Assembly (NCBI GenBank): GCA_030386875.1
Contig: CM059563.1
Coordinates: 16,386,001-16,450,000, forward strand
DNA length: 64,000 bases
Reading direction: 5' to 3'
DNA from: Morinoia aosen
Taxonomy: Eukaryota > Arthropoda > Malacostraca > Amphipoda > Talitridae
Both the position numbers and the translations under genes were made by a program. Every line of letters begins with the position of its first letter. Positions within the stretch are counted from its first letter, which is position 1. The notes under the pieces are model-generated. The model ran no database searches, was not told the DNA's origin, and saw only the letters and a program-made list of their open reading frames with translations. Shown here one piece after another: positions 46,556 through 58,320 of the stretch.

Positions 46556-47060
46556 TGCAATGATTGGCTCATTCAACGATTGGCTCATTCAACGATTGGC
46601 TCATTCAACGATTGGCTCATTCAACGATTTGCTCATTCAACGATTTGCTCATTCAACGATTTGCTCATTCAACGATTGGCTCATTCAACGATTGGCTCAT
46701 TCAACGATTGGCTCATTCAACGATTGGCTCATTCAACGATTGGCTCATTCAACGATTGGCTCATTCAACGATTGGCTCATTCAACGATTGGCTCATTCAA
46801 CGATTGGCTCATTCAACGATTGGCTCATTCAACGATTGGCTCATTCAACGATTGGCTCATTCAACGATTGGCTCAACCAACGATTGGCTCAACCAACGAT
46901 TGGCTCAACCAACGATTGGCTCATCCAACGATTGGCTCATCCAACGATTGGCTCATCCAACGATTGGCTCATCCAACGATTGGCTCATCCAACGATTGGC
47001 TCATCCAACGATTGGCTCATCCAACGATTGGCTCATCCAATGATTGCCTCATGCAATGAT
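46556..47060. repeat. 16-bp minisatellite, about 31 copies
   Basis: The unit is ggctcattcaacgatt. Sub-blocks have tttgctcattcaacga (about 46629-46670), accaacg (about 46875-46915) and tccaacg (about 46920-47040). All plus-strand frames are open because 16 is not a multiple of three (159-199 codons); these are not genes. Every standard unit holds an inverted CCAAT box. Confidence 0.95.
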
Positions 47061-47149
47061 AGGCTCAAGCAATATTTGGCTTACGTAATTTTTAGAGCGT
47101 GTAACACAGAAGTTGTGAAATACTGGGGTCGTAGAATATTTCTATAATG

Positions 47150-47330
47150 CAATCTATACTATAATAAGAGCCGCGTCCGTCCGTCTGTCTGTCTATCCGA
47201 AGCCAGCCTGCAGTGTGTGATGAGCGTATCTGTGATACAAGCTCCAGCCCTATATATTTTGACGGGCCGTGTTCACGCGGCCTCATCAACTCTCGAGAAA
47301 TTTAATTTTTTTTATTTCTTACTGCCTCTT
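47150..47330 (+). mobile_element. Possible Helitron-like end
   Basis: tctatactataataagag follows an A, as expected for a Helitron 5' end inserted between A and T, and is followed by a gtccgtccgtctgtctgtc run. The 3' end and hairpin were not identified, so this is tentative. Confidence 0.3.
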
Positions 47331-47389
47331 TTCATTTCGCCTTCTTTCTTATTTCAAATACAGAGGGTGGACTAGTGTGTCTAATGTAT

Positions 47390-47715
47390 GATGTTTGGTC
47401 CTCACAATGTTAGGCTTATTTAATGCTAGGGTTATATATCTATTGGCTTACACAATGCATGTTTGACACACAAGACGTTTGGCTAACACATAATGCTAGA
47501 CTTGAGTCATATTCGGATTATAAAATCGTATGAAATGCTTTCCTTTTATAAAATTTGCCTTCTTTTATGTTTGCCTTATATAATGTATAGCTTACTTACT
47601 ATTAAACTTCTATAACGTTGGCTTTATATAAGGTTGGCTTACATGTTTGACATTGGCGTGCAACATGCTTAGCTCGTAAAATGTTTGCCCCGTGAAAGGC
47701 TTGGTTCTCCTTAGC
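47390..47715. repeat. Decayed continuation of the 16-bp array
   Basis: Degenerate units such as ggcttatttaatgcta, ggcttacacaatgcat, ggctttatataaggtt and agctcgtaaaatgttt recur at irregular spacing and resemble ggctcattcaacgatt. They suggest that the array was once longer and was interrupted at 47100-47390. Confidence 0.55.
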
Positions 47716-48084
47716 TTATATTTATTTCTGTTTACAACACGTAGAACTCAACTCTCTTGCAATGATTACTAACTTCTTCGTTACCCCGCGTATTTGAATA
47801 GCAAGATTGAAAGAAAATAAAAGTTAAAGACATGATTTAAACAATGATCTAGCTGCTACACCCAACATCCAAAATAAGTAAACCCAATGTGTAAAATAAC
47901 CAGGTTTCAATAGATACATTAGTGCTTTATTTTGAAGGAAAATTAACTTCATATTTTAGGGTCAGTTATGTGCGCTACAAGAGGACATTTTTAGTGGCAA
48001 GTCCACATTAAAAATTTCTGCTCAAGTCCCTTGCTGGTAACTACAAAACATTGATGAAACTGGGAACTACTTAACATTTTATAC
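47716..48084. other. Unique DNA, no gene seen
   Basis: The segment near 47760-47830 (gattactaacttcttcg, then gcaagattgaaagaaa) resembles 45505-45570, so it is probably a small shared repeat. Confidence 0.4.
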
Positions 48085-48425
48085 CGGATGTTAGATACGT
48101 TAGTAAGTCTCCCTAACCACAACAAAGGTGTTCGAAATAGGAAGGATGAAAACCCTATTCGGTATGGAGTTCAGGGAATGCGAAATCTATGCAGAAGGTG
48201 TGTTTTCACTCAAGATCCTGTGCCCATAGGAACAGTAATTTAAAAAGGAAGACTATGAAACAAACTAAAAGTTGAAGAAGAAAGTCTGAGCTGCTGAAAA
48301 ACAGGACACCAGTGAAACAAAATAAGATGGTCCTTAACTAAACAAAAACATTTCCTTTCAACGAAAAGAAGGCCTACCCAACTTTCAGCACGGGACCTCA
48401 CATTTTTCCTCTGAATGTCCTACCT
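48085..48425 (-). mobile_element. SINE-like copy, extra-segment subfamily
   Basis: Carries agtctccctaaccacaacaa, gaaggtgtgttttcactcaa, gtgctgaaa-like ctgctgaaaaacagg, and gcctacccaactttcagc. The terminal end is lost. Confidence 0.8.
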
Positions 48426-49650
48426 GCATACCAGAATGAAGGATGTGATTTCCCAGCCCACATCGGAGCCCCACAGCGGAACGTAAAATGAGGCCAATGC
48501 TAAGACGTCTCTTTTGGTTGCAGGGGAACAATACACAGGCGTTCTCTTTTGAATTCCGTCACAAAGGGATCATGCAGGACAATTTTGGCATTCTTTAAAC
48601 GGCCCAAAGCAAAGAAGTGTACCAAAATGCGCTGATGCGAGCACATTTCTCCAGTCACAGAGAAAACATTGAGCGAATCTCCATACAGAGATTTGAGCTA
48701 AAAAATATCAGGAAAAAACGTCAGTTTACGAAAACAACTCACGATCGTCACGCATCATGATGATCCACGTATCTGATGAAAGCAGCATCGAATTACAGGT
48801 GTAGGGAATAACATTATAATTAGGATGAAAAAGGGGAGCAATGTACATTGCTTATTTCAAACGTTTCGGGATATTTTAAGTTCTATCTTCAGCGCTGAAC
48901 CACGAAAGGAAAAGTCAAACTTAAAACACACATCACAATGGTTTAGGTAATCATTTCATTCATCTTCTATACTCCATGTTCTGACTTTGCTGTTCATGGG
49001 CACCAACTAATGGGGCCTATGTAGAAGTCTATTAAATGAGGTAAAAAAAACATTAATCAACGCTAGACACTAAAGAACAAGTCTGAATAAAATATCTCAG
49101 CAATAGGATTTGTAATTAATTTTAGAAATGAACAAAACTTCAATAAACGCTGAACTCAATAGAACAAATCTGACTAAAATATTCTACCAATTGCATTAGT
49201 AATAAATTTTTTAAATAGTGAAGAGACTTTATGGACTGTATTTGGCTGCTGTAAGTAAAGGCGTAGAACAAACCTACCGTCGCACGCACACTTTGCTCTC
49301 GACAGTGCAAGACAAATCTCAACGGCTGTGTTTAGCTAAATAATAACAAGGGGAGGACTAATTTCACCGAGAAATAAATGCTCCACGCACAACTCCAGTC
49401 ATGTTGTTGCTCAAAAATCTTCTATACCAAAGATTTATTCGTGAAAAAATTTGAACTGAGGACACGAGTCGGTTTACGTTTAATGGAATTATTTGCACTT
49501 GAGTCTACGAGATCCAAAGTTTTATTAACAGAACAAATAGGAAAATAAATCTAGATAAAATGATATAACTCGTCTGAGACGCAACTGCCTGAAAGAGCAA
49601 AGCACCCAGGAACGCAAGACACAAGCTAGGACCTGAAGCATGGAGACGAA
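48426..49650. other. Unique DNA, no gene seen
   Basis: Short frames only. A local duplication of a stretch like aacgctgaactc...aacaaatctgaataaaat occurs around 49050-49180. Confidence 0.45.
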
Positions 49651-49933
49651 CAATGCTGATTTAATGCTGAACAATGCTGACTTAATGCTGAACAATGCTG
49701 ACTTAATGCTGAACAATGCTGACTTAATGCCGAACAATGCTGACTTAATGCTGAACAATGCTGACTTAATGCTGAACAGTGCTGAACAGTGCTGAACAAT
49801 GCTGACTTAATGCTGAACAATGCTGATTTAATGCTGAACAATGCTGACTTAATGCCGAACAATGCTGACTTGATGCTGAACAATGCTGACTTAATGCCGA
49901 ACAATGCTGACTTAATGCTGAACAATGCTGTCT
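49651..49933. repeat. 21-bp minisatellite, about 13 copies
   Basis: The unit is aacaatgctgacttaatgctg. As 21 is a multiple of three, each frame is periodic (LNNADLM on plus, SALFSIK on minus). An irregular patch (gaacagtgctgaacagtgct) lies near 49773-49796. Confidence 0.95.
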
Positions 49934-50229
49934 CAAATACTCGTACCGCAGAAATGCCTCAAACACTTCAGAGAAGCCGCGGAAAGAGCTAAGGAGTCAG
50001 TAAGAATGTTGGGCGTCGTGAAAGTGGAAAGACGTGTTTATGGTAAACATTTAACAAAACTCAAAAAAAAATTGGAGCAGGAATGAAAGAGTGGTCTCAA
50101 AAAAGAGCTCTAATAGAAGCAGTGGTTTCAATACACTACTTGAAAAGGAGCGATAGGCCGCATTAAAAGGGCGCTAACATATGAAATTGGCCTAAAAAAT
50201 GGGTTCTAATAGAAAAGGTTAGTATCAAT

Positions 50230-50560
50230 ACGGAGCTGTAACATTAGAGAATGGCCTCAATAAAAGGCAATAACAGAAGAGGGGCCTAAATAGAGGGTAA
50301 TAACAGGAGAGGGGCCTCAATAAAGGGTAATAACATAAAAGGGGCCTCAATAGAAGGTAATAACAGAAGAGGGACCTCAATAAAGGCTAATAACAGTAAG
50401 AAGGGCCTCAACAAAGGCTGAAAACATGGAGAAGGGCCTCAATAAAGGGTAATAACAGTGAGAGGTACCTCAATAGAGGGTAATAACAGAACAGGGCCTC
50501 AATAAACGGTAATAACAGAAGAGGGGCCTCAATAAAGGCTATTAACAGTGAGAGGAGCCT
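50230..50560. repeat. Diverged ~30-bp array leading into the 22-bp array
   Basis: Units carry aggggcctcaataaagggta and ataacagaag. They share ggcctcaa and aacag with the following 22-bp unit, so the shorter unit probably arose from this one by internal deletion. Confidence 0.85.
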
Positions 50561-52917
50561 CAATACCCGGAGAGAGAGGCCTCAACAACAGAGCAGAGAG
50601 GCCTCAACAACAGAACAGAGAGGCCTCAACAACAGAGCAGAGAGGCCTCAACAACAGAGCAGAGAGGCCTCAACAACAAAACAGAGAGGCCTCAACAACA
50701 GAGCAGAGAGGCCTCAACAACAGAACAGAGAGGCCTCAACAACAGAGCAGAGAGGCCTCAACAACAGAGCAGAGAGGCCTCAACAACAAAACAGAGAGGC
50801 CTCAACAACAGAGCAGAGAGGCCTCAACAACAGAGCAGAGAGGCCTCAACAACAGAGCAGAGAGGCCTCAACAACAAAACAGAGAGGCCTCAACAACAGA
50901 GCAGAGAGGCCTCAACAACAAAACAGAGAGGCCTCAACAACAGAGAAGAGAGGCCTCAACAACAGAACAGAGAGGCCTCAACAACAGAGCAGAGAGGCCT
51001 CAACAACAGAGCAGAGAGGCCTCAACAACAGAGCAGAGAGGCCTCAACAACAGAGCAGAGAGGCCTCAACAACAGAGCAGAGAGGCCTCAACAAAAAAAC
51101 AGAGAGGCCTCAACAACAGAGCAGAGAGGCCTCAACAACAGAACAGAGAGGCCTCAACAACAGAGCAGAGAGGCCTCAACAACAGAACAGAGAGGCCTCA
51201 ACAACAGAACAGAGAGGCCTCAACAACAGAGCAGAGAGGCCTCAACAACAGAGCAGAGAGGCCTCAACAACAGAGCAGAGAGGCCTCAACAACAGAACAG
51301 AGAGGCCTCAACAACAGAGCAGAGAGGCCTCAACAACAGAACAGAGAGGCCTCAACAACAGAGCAGAGAGGCCTCAACAACAGAGCAGAGAGGCCTCAAC
51401 AACAGAACAGAGAGGCCTCAACAACAGAACAGAGAGGCCTCAACAACAGAACAGAGAGGCCTCAACAACAGAACAGAGAGGCCTCAACAACAGAACAGAG
51501 AGGCCTCAACAACAGAGCAGAGAGGCCTCAACAACAGAGCAGAGAGGCCTCAACAACAGAGCAGAGAGGCCTCAACAACAGAGCAGAGAGGCCTCAACAA
51601 CAGAGCAGAGAGGCCTCAACAACAGAACAGAGAGGCCTCAACAACAGAGCAGAGAGGCCTCAACAACAGAGCAGAGAGGCCTCAACAACAAAACAGAGAG
51701 GCCTCAACAACAGAGCAGAGAGGCCTCAACAACAAAACAGAGAGGCCTCAACAACAAAACAGAGAGGCCTCAACAACAGAGCAGAGAGGCCTCAACAACA
51801 GAACAGAGAGGCCTCAACAACAGAGCAGAGAGGCCTCAACAACAGAGCAGAGAGGCCTCAACAACAAAACAGAGAGGCCTCAACAACAGAGCAGAGAGGC
51901 CTCAACAACAAAACAGAGAGGCCTCAACAACAGAGCAGAGAGGCCTCAACAACAAAACAGAGAGGCCTCAACAACAGAACAGAGAGGCCTCAACAACAGA
52001 GCAGAGAGGCCTCAACAACAAAACAGAGAGGCCTCAACAACAGAGCAGAGAGGCCTCAACAACAGAGCAGAGAGGCCTCAACAACAAAACAGAGAGGCCT
52101 CAACAACAGAACAGAGAGGCCTCAACAACAGAGCAGAGAGGCCTCAACAACAAAACAGAGAGGCCTCAACAACAGAGCAGAGAGGCCTCAACAACAGAGC
52201 AGAGAGGCCTCAACAACAAAACAGAGAGGCCTCAACAACAGAACAGAGAGGCCTCAACAACAGAGCAGAGAGGCCTCAACAACAAAACAGAGAGGCCTCA
52301 ACAACAGAGCAGAGAGGCCTCAACAACAGAGCAGAGAGGCCTCAACAACAGAGCAGAGAGGCCTCAACAACAGAGCAGAGAGGCCTCAACAACAGAGCAG
52401 AGAGGCCTCAACAACAGAGCAGAGAGGCCTCAACAACAGAGCAGAGAGGCCTCAACAACAGAGCAGAGAGGCCTCAACAACAGAGCAGAGAGGCCTCAAC
52501 AACAGAGCAGAGAGGCCTCAACAACAGAGCAGAGAGGCCTCAACAACAGAGCAGAGAGGCCTCAACAACAGAACAGAGAGGCCTCAACAACAGAGCAGAG
52601 AGGCCTCAACAACAGAGCAGAGAGGCCTCAACAACAGAGCAGAGAGGCCTCAACAACAGAGCAGAGAGGCCTCAACAACAGAACAGAGAGGCCTCAACAA
52701 CAGAGCAGAGAGGCCTCAACAACAGAGCAGAGAGGCCTCAACAACAGAGCAGAGAGGCCTCAACAACAGAACAGAGGGGCCTCAACAACAGAACAGAGGG
52801 GCCTCAACAACAGAACAGAGAGGCCTCAACAACAGAACAGAGGGGCCTCAACAACAGAACAGAGGGGCCTCAACAACAGAACAGAGAGGCCTCAACAACA
52901 GAACAGAGGGGCCTGAA
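50561..52917. repeat. 22-bp minisatellite, about 107 copies
   Basis: The unit is gaggcctcaacaacagagca with two more bases. Variants are gaaca, aaaca and, at the right edge, agaggg. One plus-strand frame is open for 794 codons because 22 is not a multiple of three and the unit has no stop in any of the three plus phases. The peptide is a Q-, R- and N-rich 22-residue repeat. The array holds no ATG and the frame begins at a GTG, so a translated gene is not supported. Confidence 0.95.
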
Positions 52918-53875
52918 GTCCTGGCCCGCTGAAGGAAATAAATTGATACGAGCGGAGGAGTGCCGGCGCTGATAAGAGCTCTGGCGCAGCAATGTTACCC
53001 AGCGGAGGGACTCGACACCCACACGCACTCCCGACTGTGGCGACTGGCTAAGGAAATGAAAATGATGTCCACAGCGCTGTTAATGGAACAATACGGACGT
53101 ACACATTTTCACAATAGTTTTAATTTTGTTTATTTCATTTGACAGCGTAAAGATGACAAAAAAGCTACTGCATCAACAGGGTAATAAAAAAAACTAACTT
53201 TTAAGTGAACCTGACAATGAAGTTACTAAATGAACGGGATTTACTTCAGAAATAAAGCTAATAAGAAGAGCAAGCGCAACACTGGCACGGAAAATTGGGC
53301 TCTGAATATAAACAGCGAACATAAGTCACACATGCGTATCTTGACCAGCGATAAATCTGAATACTTTGTAAAAATTTATTCATGTAATTATGTATTCTGT
53401 AAAGAAATTAATGATGTATCCATTACAAAATATATGTAATGACGTATCTTGAGCTACGTAAATCAAAATGAAGAATTCTTTAAGACGTGCTCTATTTCCA
53501 TGTATATTTGATCGATAACGTCTCCCGCGTCACCTGAAAATCAAAATAATCTACGGGTTTTGAACTCAATATTTAACACTCTATTATCTACCAAATACCA
53601 ACACAGTGTAATACAGAGCAAGTAAGCAAGATATACACATCACACCAAATTCTCCCACTGCATGGTTGAGACGCACTACAGTCGAAGAAATTATTCATCG
53701 TAGCTGCAACTATAAATTAGCAAAACTTAATTTAACAAAGGCCACAGCTCCCAAAATGTTTCCAGAGCAACAAGTAGTGTTTCAGCGGGACAAAAATAAA
53801 GGACACGAACAACAGAAAAAGGTGGAGGGCATTTGAGCAGGGAGCGTGCTGCACGAAAGGCAGCCTCGACACGCT
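52918..53875. other. Unique DNA, no supported gene
   Basis: Frames of 60-69 codons only, none recognised. Confidence 0.5.
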
Positions 53876-56635
53876 CAGGTCGGAAATGGACAACAAAAAA
53901 GAGAACTTACTCACTTAGGTCAGAAATGGAATACGAAAAAGAGAACTGACACGCTTAGGTCAGAAATGGAATACGAAAAAGAGAACTGACACGCTCAGGT
54001 CAGAAATGGAATACGAAAAAGAGAACTGACACGCTTAGGTCAGAAATGGAATACAAAAAAGAGAACTGACACACTTAGGTCAGAAATGGAATACGAAAAA
54101 GAGAACTGACACACTTAGGTCAGAAATGGAATACGAAAAAGAGAACTGACATGCTCAGGTCAGAAATGGAATACGAAAAAGAGAACTGACACACTTAGGT
54201 CAGAAATGGAATACGAAAAAGAGAACTGACACGCTTAGGTCAGAAATGGAATACGAAAAAGAGAACTGACACGCTTAGGTCAGAAATGGAATACAAAAAA
54301 GAGAACTGACACACTTAGGTCAGAAATGGAATACGAAAAAGAGAACTGACACACTTAGGTCAGAAATGGAATACGAAAAAGAGAACTGACACGCTTAGGT
54401 CAGAAATGGAATACGAAAAAGAGAACTGACACGCTTAGGTCAGAAATGTAATACAAAAAAGAGAACTGACACACTTAGGTCAGAAATGGAATACGAAAAA
54501 GAGAACTGACACACTTAGGTCAGAAATGGAATACGAAAAAGAGAACTTACACGCTCAGGTCAGAAATGTAATACAAAAAAGAGAACTGACACACTTAGGT
54601 CAGAAATGGAATACGAAAAAGAGAACTGACACGCTCAGGTCAGAAATGTAATACAAAAAAGAGAACTGACACACTTAGGTCAGAAATGGAATACGAAAAA
54701 GAGAACTGACACACTTAGGTCAGAAATGGAATACGAAAAAGAGAACTGACACGCTCAGGTCAGAAATGTAATACAAAAAAGAGAACTGACACACTTAGGT
54801 CAGAAATGGAATACGAAAAAGAGAACTGACACATTTAGGTCAGAAATGGAATACGAAAAAGAGAACTGACACACTTAGGTCAGAAATGGAATACGAAAAA
54901 GAGAACTGACACACTTAGGTCAGAAATGGAATACGAAAAAGAGAACTGACACGCTCAGGTCAGAAATGTAATACAAAAAAGAGAACTGACACACTTAGGT
55001 CAGAAATGGAATACGAAAAAGAGAACTGACACGCTCAGGTCAGAAATGTAATACAAAAAAGAGAATTGACACACTTAGGTCAGAAATGGAATACGAAAAA
55101 GAGAACTGACACACTTAGGTCAGAAATGGAATACGAAAAAGAGAACTGACACGCTCAGGTCAGAAATGTAATACAAAAAAGAGAACTGACACACTTAGGT
55201 CAGAAATGTAATACAAAAAAGAGAACTGACACGCTCAGGTCAGAAATGGAATACGAAAAAGAGAACTGACACACTTAGGTCAGAAATGGAATACGAAAAA
55301 GAGAACTGACACACTTAGGTCAGAAATGGAATACGAAAAAGAGAACTGACACGCTCAGGTCAGAAATGTAATACAAAAAAGAGAACTGACACACTTAGGT
55401 CAGAAATGGAATACGAAAAAGAGAACTGACACGCTCAGGTCAGAAATGTAATACAAAAAAGAGAACTGACACGCTCTGGTCAGAAATGGAATACGAAAAA
55501 GAGAACTGACACGCTTAGGTCAGAAATGAAATACGAAAAAGAGAACTGACACACTTAGGTCAGAAATGAAATACGAAAAAGAGAACTGACACGCTCAGGT
55601 CAGAAATGGAATACGAAAAAGAGAACTGACACGCTTAGGTCAGAAATGAAATACGAAAAAGAGAACTGACACACTTAGGTCAGAAATGAAATACGAAAAA
55701 GAGAACTGACACACTTAGGTCAGAAATGAAATACGAAAAAGAGAACTGACACACTTAAATCAGAAATGAAATACGAAAAAGAGAACTGACACACTTAGGT
55801 CAGAAATGGAATACGAAAAAGAGAACTGACACGCTTAGGTCAGAAATGAAATACGAAAAAGAGAACTGACACGCTCAGGTCAGAAATGAAATACGAAAAA
55901 GAGAACTGACACGCTTAGGTCAGAAATGAAATACGAAAAAGAGAACTGACACGCTTAGGTCAGAAATGAAAGACGAAAAAGAGAACTGACACGCTTAGGT
56001 CAGAAATGGAATACGAAAAAGAGAACTGACACGCTCAGGTCAGAAATGAAATACGAAAAAGAGAACTGACACGCTCAGGTCAGAAATGAAATACGAAAAA
56101 GAGAACTGACACGCTTAGGTCAGAAATGAAAGACGAAAAAGAGAACTGACATGCTCAGGTCAGAAATGGAATACGAAAAAGAGAACTGACACGCTTAGGT
56201 CAGAAATGGAATACGAAAAAGAGAACTGACATGCTCAGGTCAGAAATGGAATACGAAAAAGAGAACTGACACGCTCAGGTCAGAAATGGAATACGAAAAA
56301 GAGAACTGACACGCTCAGGTCAGAAATGAAATACGAAAAAGAGAACTGACACGCTTAGGTCAGAAATGAAAGACGAAAAAGAGAACTGACATGCTCAGGT
56401 CAGAAATGGAATACGAAAAAGAGAACTGACACGCTTAGGTCAGAAATGGAATACGAAAAAGAGAACTGACATGCTCAGGTCAGAAATGGAATACGAAAAA
56501 GAGAACTGACACGCTCAGGTCAGAAATGAAATACGAAAAAGAGAACTGACACGCTCAGGTCAGAAATGAAAGACGAAAAAGAGAACTGACATGCTCAGGT
56601 CAGAAATGGCATACGAAAAAGAGAACTCACTCACT
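53876..56635. repeat. 40-bp minisatellite, about 69 copies, with higher-order pattern
   Basis: The unit carries aggtcagaaatggaatacga and aaaagagaactgacacgctt. Variants aatgta/ataca recur at intervals of a few units from about 54430 to 55480; aatgaa/ataCG and aatgaa/agacg variants take over to the right. All frames contain stops, so no long frame exists. Confidence 0.97.
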
Positions 56636-57185
56636 TAACGACAGCACTGAGCTAGCACGACCCCTCCATCCCATGCTGACGATGCTGTGGTACCAGTGTG
56701 GCGATAATGGTTATCTGAGCCCTTTTTATTTGTTTATTTATAATTAAGCCGTTTCCTGATTGGAATTTCTCCTTAAATTATTTGAAAATCAGACCGCTGC
56801 AAAATATTTCACAAATTTTATAAAAAAATAAATATGAAAATTTGGCTTGCTAATCAGGCAATTTTGGTGTAGTTTAACCGCTGCAACCAAGAAAAGCTGA
56901 TATCCCTTCACTGATGAGGAGAGGCCTATCTGCATCCTCATTCCCTCAAGCGCCAGGCACGAAACCCTAAAACTTCCACGAAGTCCCCATTGATACACAA
57001 CAATCCTCAGTTCCCCCACACGGAGGGGTTTAAGAGACCAACAACAGAAGAGGCTCCTATGGAGAACAATTCTCACTGTCAACAAATCGAATGGTCGCAA
57101 AACTGTCAATGAGAGTTTCCTACATTGAATTTGGGTATCAAGGATACGTTTGAAAAGCATGAACACGAAACATAATGTACCCAAG
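56636..57185. other. Unique DNA, no supported gene
   Basis: A 143-codon minus-strand frame (56789-57220) runs into the next element and shows no domain. Confidence 0.4.
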
Positions 57186-57190
57186 TCATA

Positions 57191-57461
57191 GCCACGGTAG
57201 AAGAAACAAGGTAGGGTCATTTCTATGGGGGGAAAATAAACTTCTTGTTCGGCTAGCCAATAAAAAGGCTTTATTTCAATCTGACTTTACCATGTCAACA
57301 AAACACAATGTCGTCAACCCAATAGTGGAGATGGATTTGGGGGTAGCAGTGCTACCAGATGCATATGAGCGCTGCTATTGGTTCGTTGCCGTGACGTCAG
57401 CTAACCCACACCGTAAATGGAAAAAGAATAGTTTGAACCAACCTTGTTTCCTCTACCGTGG
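57191..57461 (+). mobile_element. CRE-bearing TIR element (MITE), copy 1 of a tandem pair
   Basis: A 271-bp element with ends gccacggtagaagaaacaag and the inverse (cttgtttcctctaccgtgg). It is flanked by tcata on both sides (57186-57190, 57462-57466). Inside are tagccaataaaaaggcttta and one TGACGTCA. No coding capacity; the superfamily is not assigned. Confidence 0.8.
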
Positions 57462-57466
57462 TCATA

Positions 57467-57731
57467 GTCACGGTAGAGGAAACAATGTAGAGTCATTTCT
57501 GTGGGGGAAAATACGCCTCCTCCTGTTCGCCTAGCAATACGAAGGCTTCATTTCAAATAAACTTGATGACGTCACCATTGCGGCATTTCATTAGGCCAAT
57601 AGTGGTGCCAGATTTGGAGCTAGAAATGTTGCCAGATACGATATGAGCGCTGCTATCCGTGACGTCAGCATTGCCACGCGGTCGACGAAAAAAAAGACTG
57701 GTTTGACCCTACCTCGTTTCCTCTACAGTGG
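57467..57731 (+). mobile_element. CRE-bearing TIR element (MITE), copy 2 of a tandem pair
   Basis: A 265-bp element with the same ends, starting directly after the shared tcata and followed by a third tcata (57732-57736). It holds two TGACGTCA palindromes and the gccagatttggagctagaa region shared with the fragment at 19125-19272. Confidence 0.85.
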
Positions 57732-57939
57732 TCATATTATGGTACGAGCACAGCAAAAAGTTTAATTCAAATAGTAATAACGAACAATATAAATGATGAT
57801 GACTCATATGATGACTCTGCCTGCATAATGAACATACAGGTCTCGCTAAATATAACGGTAGGATTCTTGTTGAATTACATTATATTTACGATTAAATGAG
57901 ACTGTATATATAACAGTAAATAACATGCTTAATTGGACG

Positions 57940-58320
57940 GAAAATATATCTATATATGTGACGGATAATTTGACGGGAAATGTAGTTATATATGTAACGG
58001 CAAATATGACGGCAAATATAACGGCAAATAAGACGGCATATATGACGAGAAATAGAACGGTAAATCGAACGGTAAATCGAACGGTAAATCGAACGGTAAA
58101 TAGAACGGTAAATCGAACGGTAAATCGAACGATAAATAGAACGATAAATAGAACGATAAATAGAACGATAAATAGAACGATTAATAGAACGATAAATAGA
58201 ACGATAAATAGAACGATAAATAGAACGATAAATAGAACGATAAATAGAACGATTAATAGAACGATAAATAGAACGATAAATAGAACGATAAATAGAAGGA
58301 TAAATAGAAGGGTAAATAGA
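57940..58320. repeat. 12-bp minisatellite, left part
   Basis: The unit is agaacgataaat (also agaacggtaaat). The first ~100 bp are degenerate (aacggcaaatat). As 12 is a multiple of three, it reads INRT or LFIV repeats. A SINE copy splits the array. Confidence 0.93.

Noticed and set aside
50548-52932. 794-codon open frame rich in Q, R and N
   Set aside because: It is the 22-bp minisatellite read in three phases. There is no ATG in the array, it starts at GTG, and there is no flanking coding signal.
53876-56635. CRISPR-like array
   Set aside because: Repeats are continuous with no unique spacers, in a eukaryotic context with no cas genes. The same applies to the other arrays.
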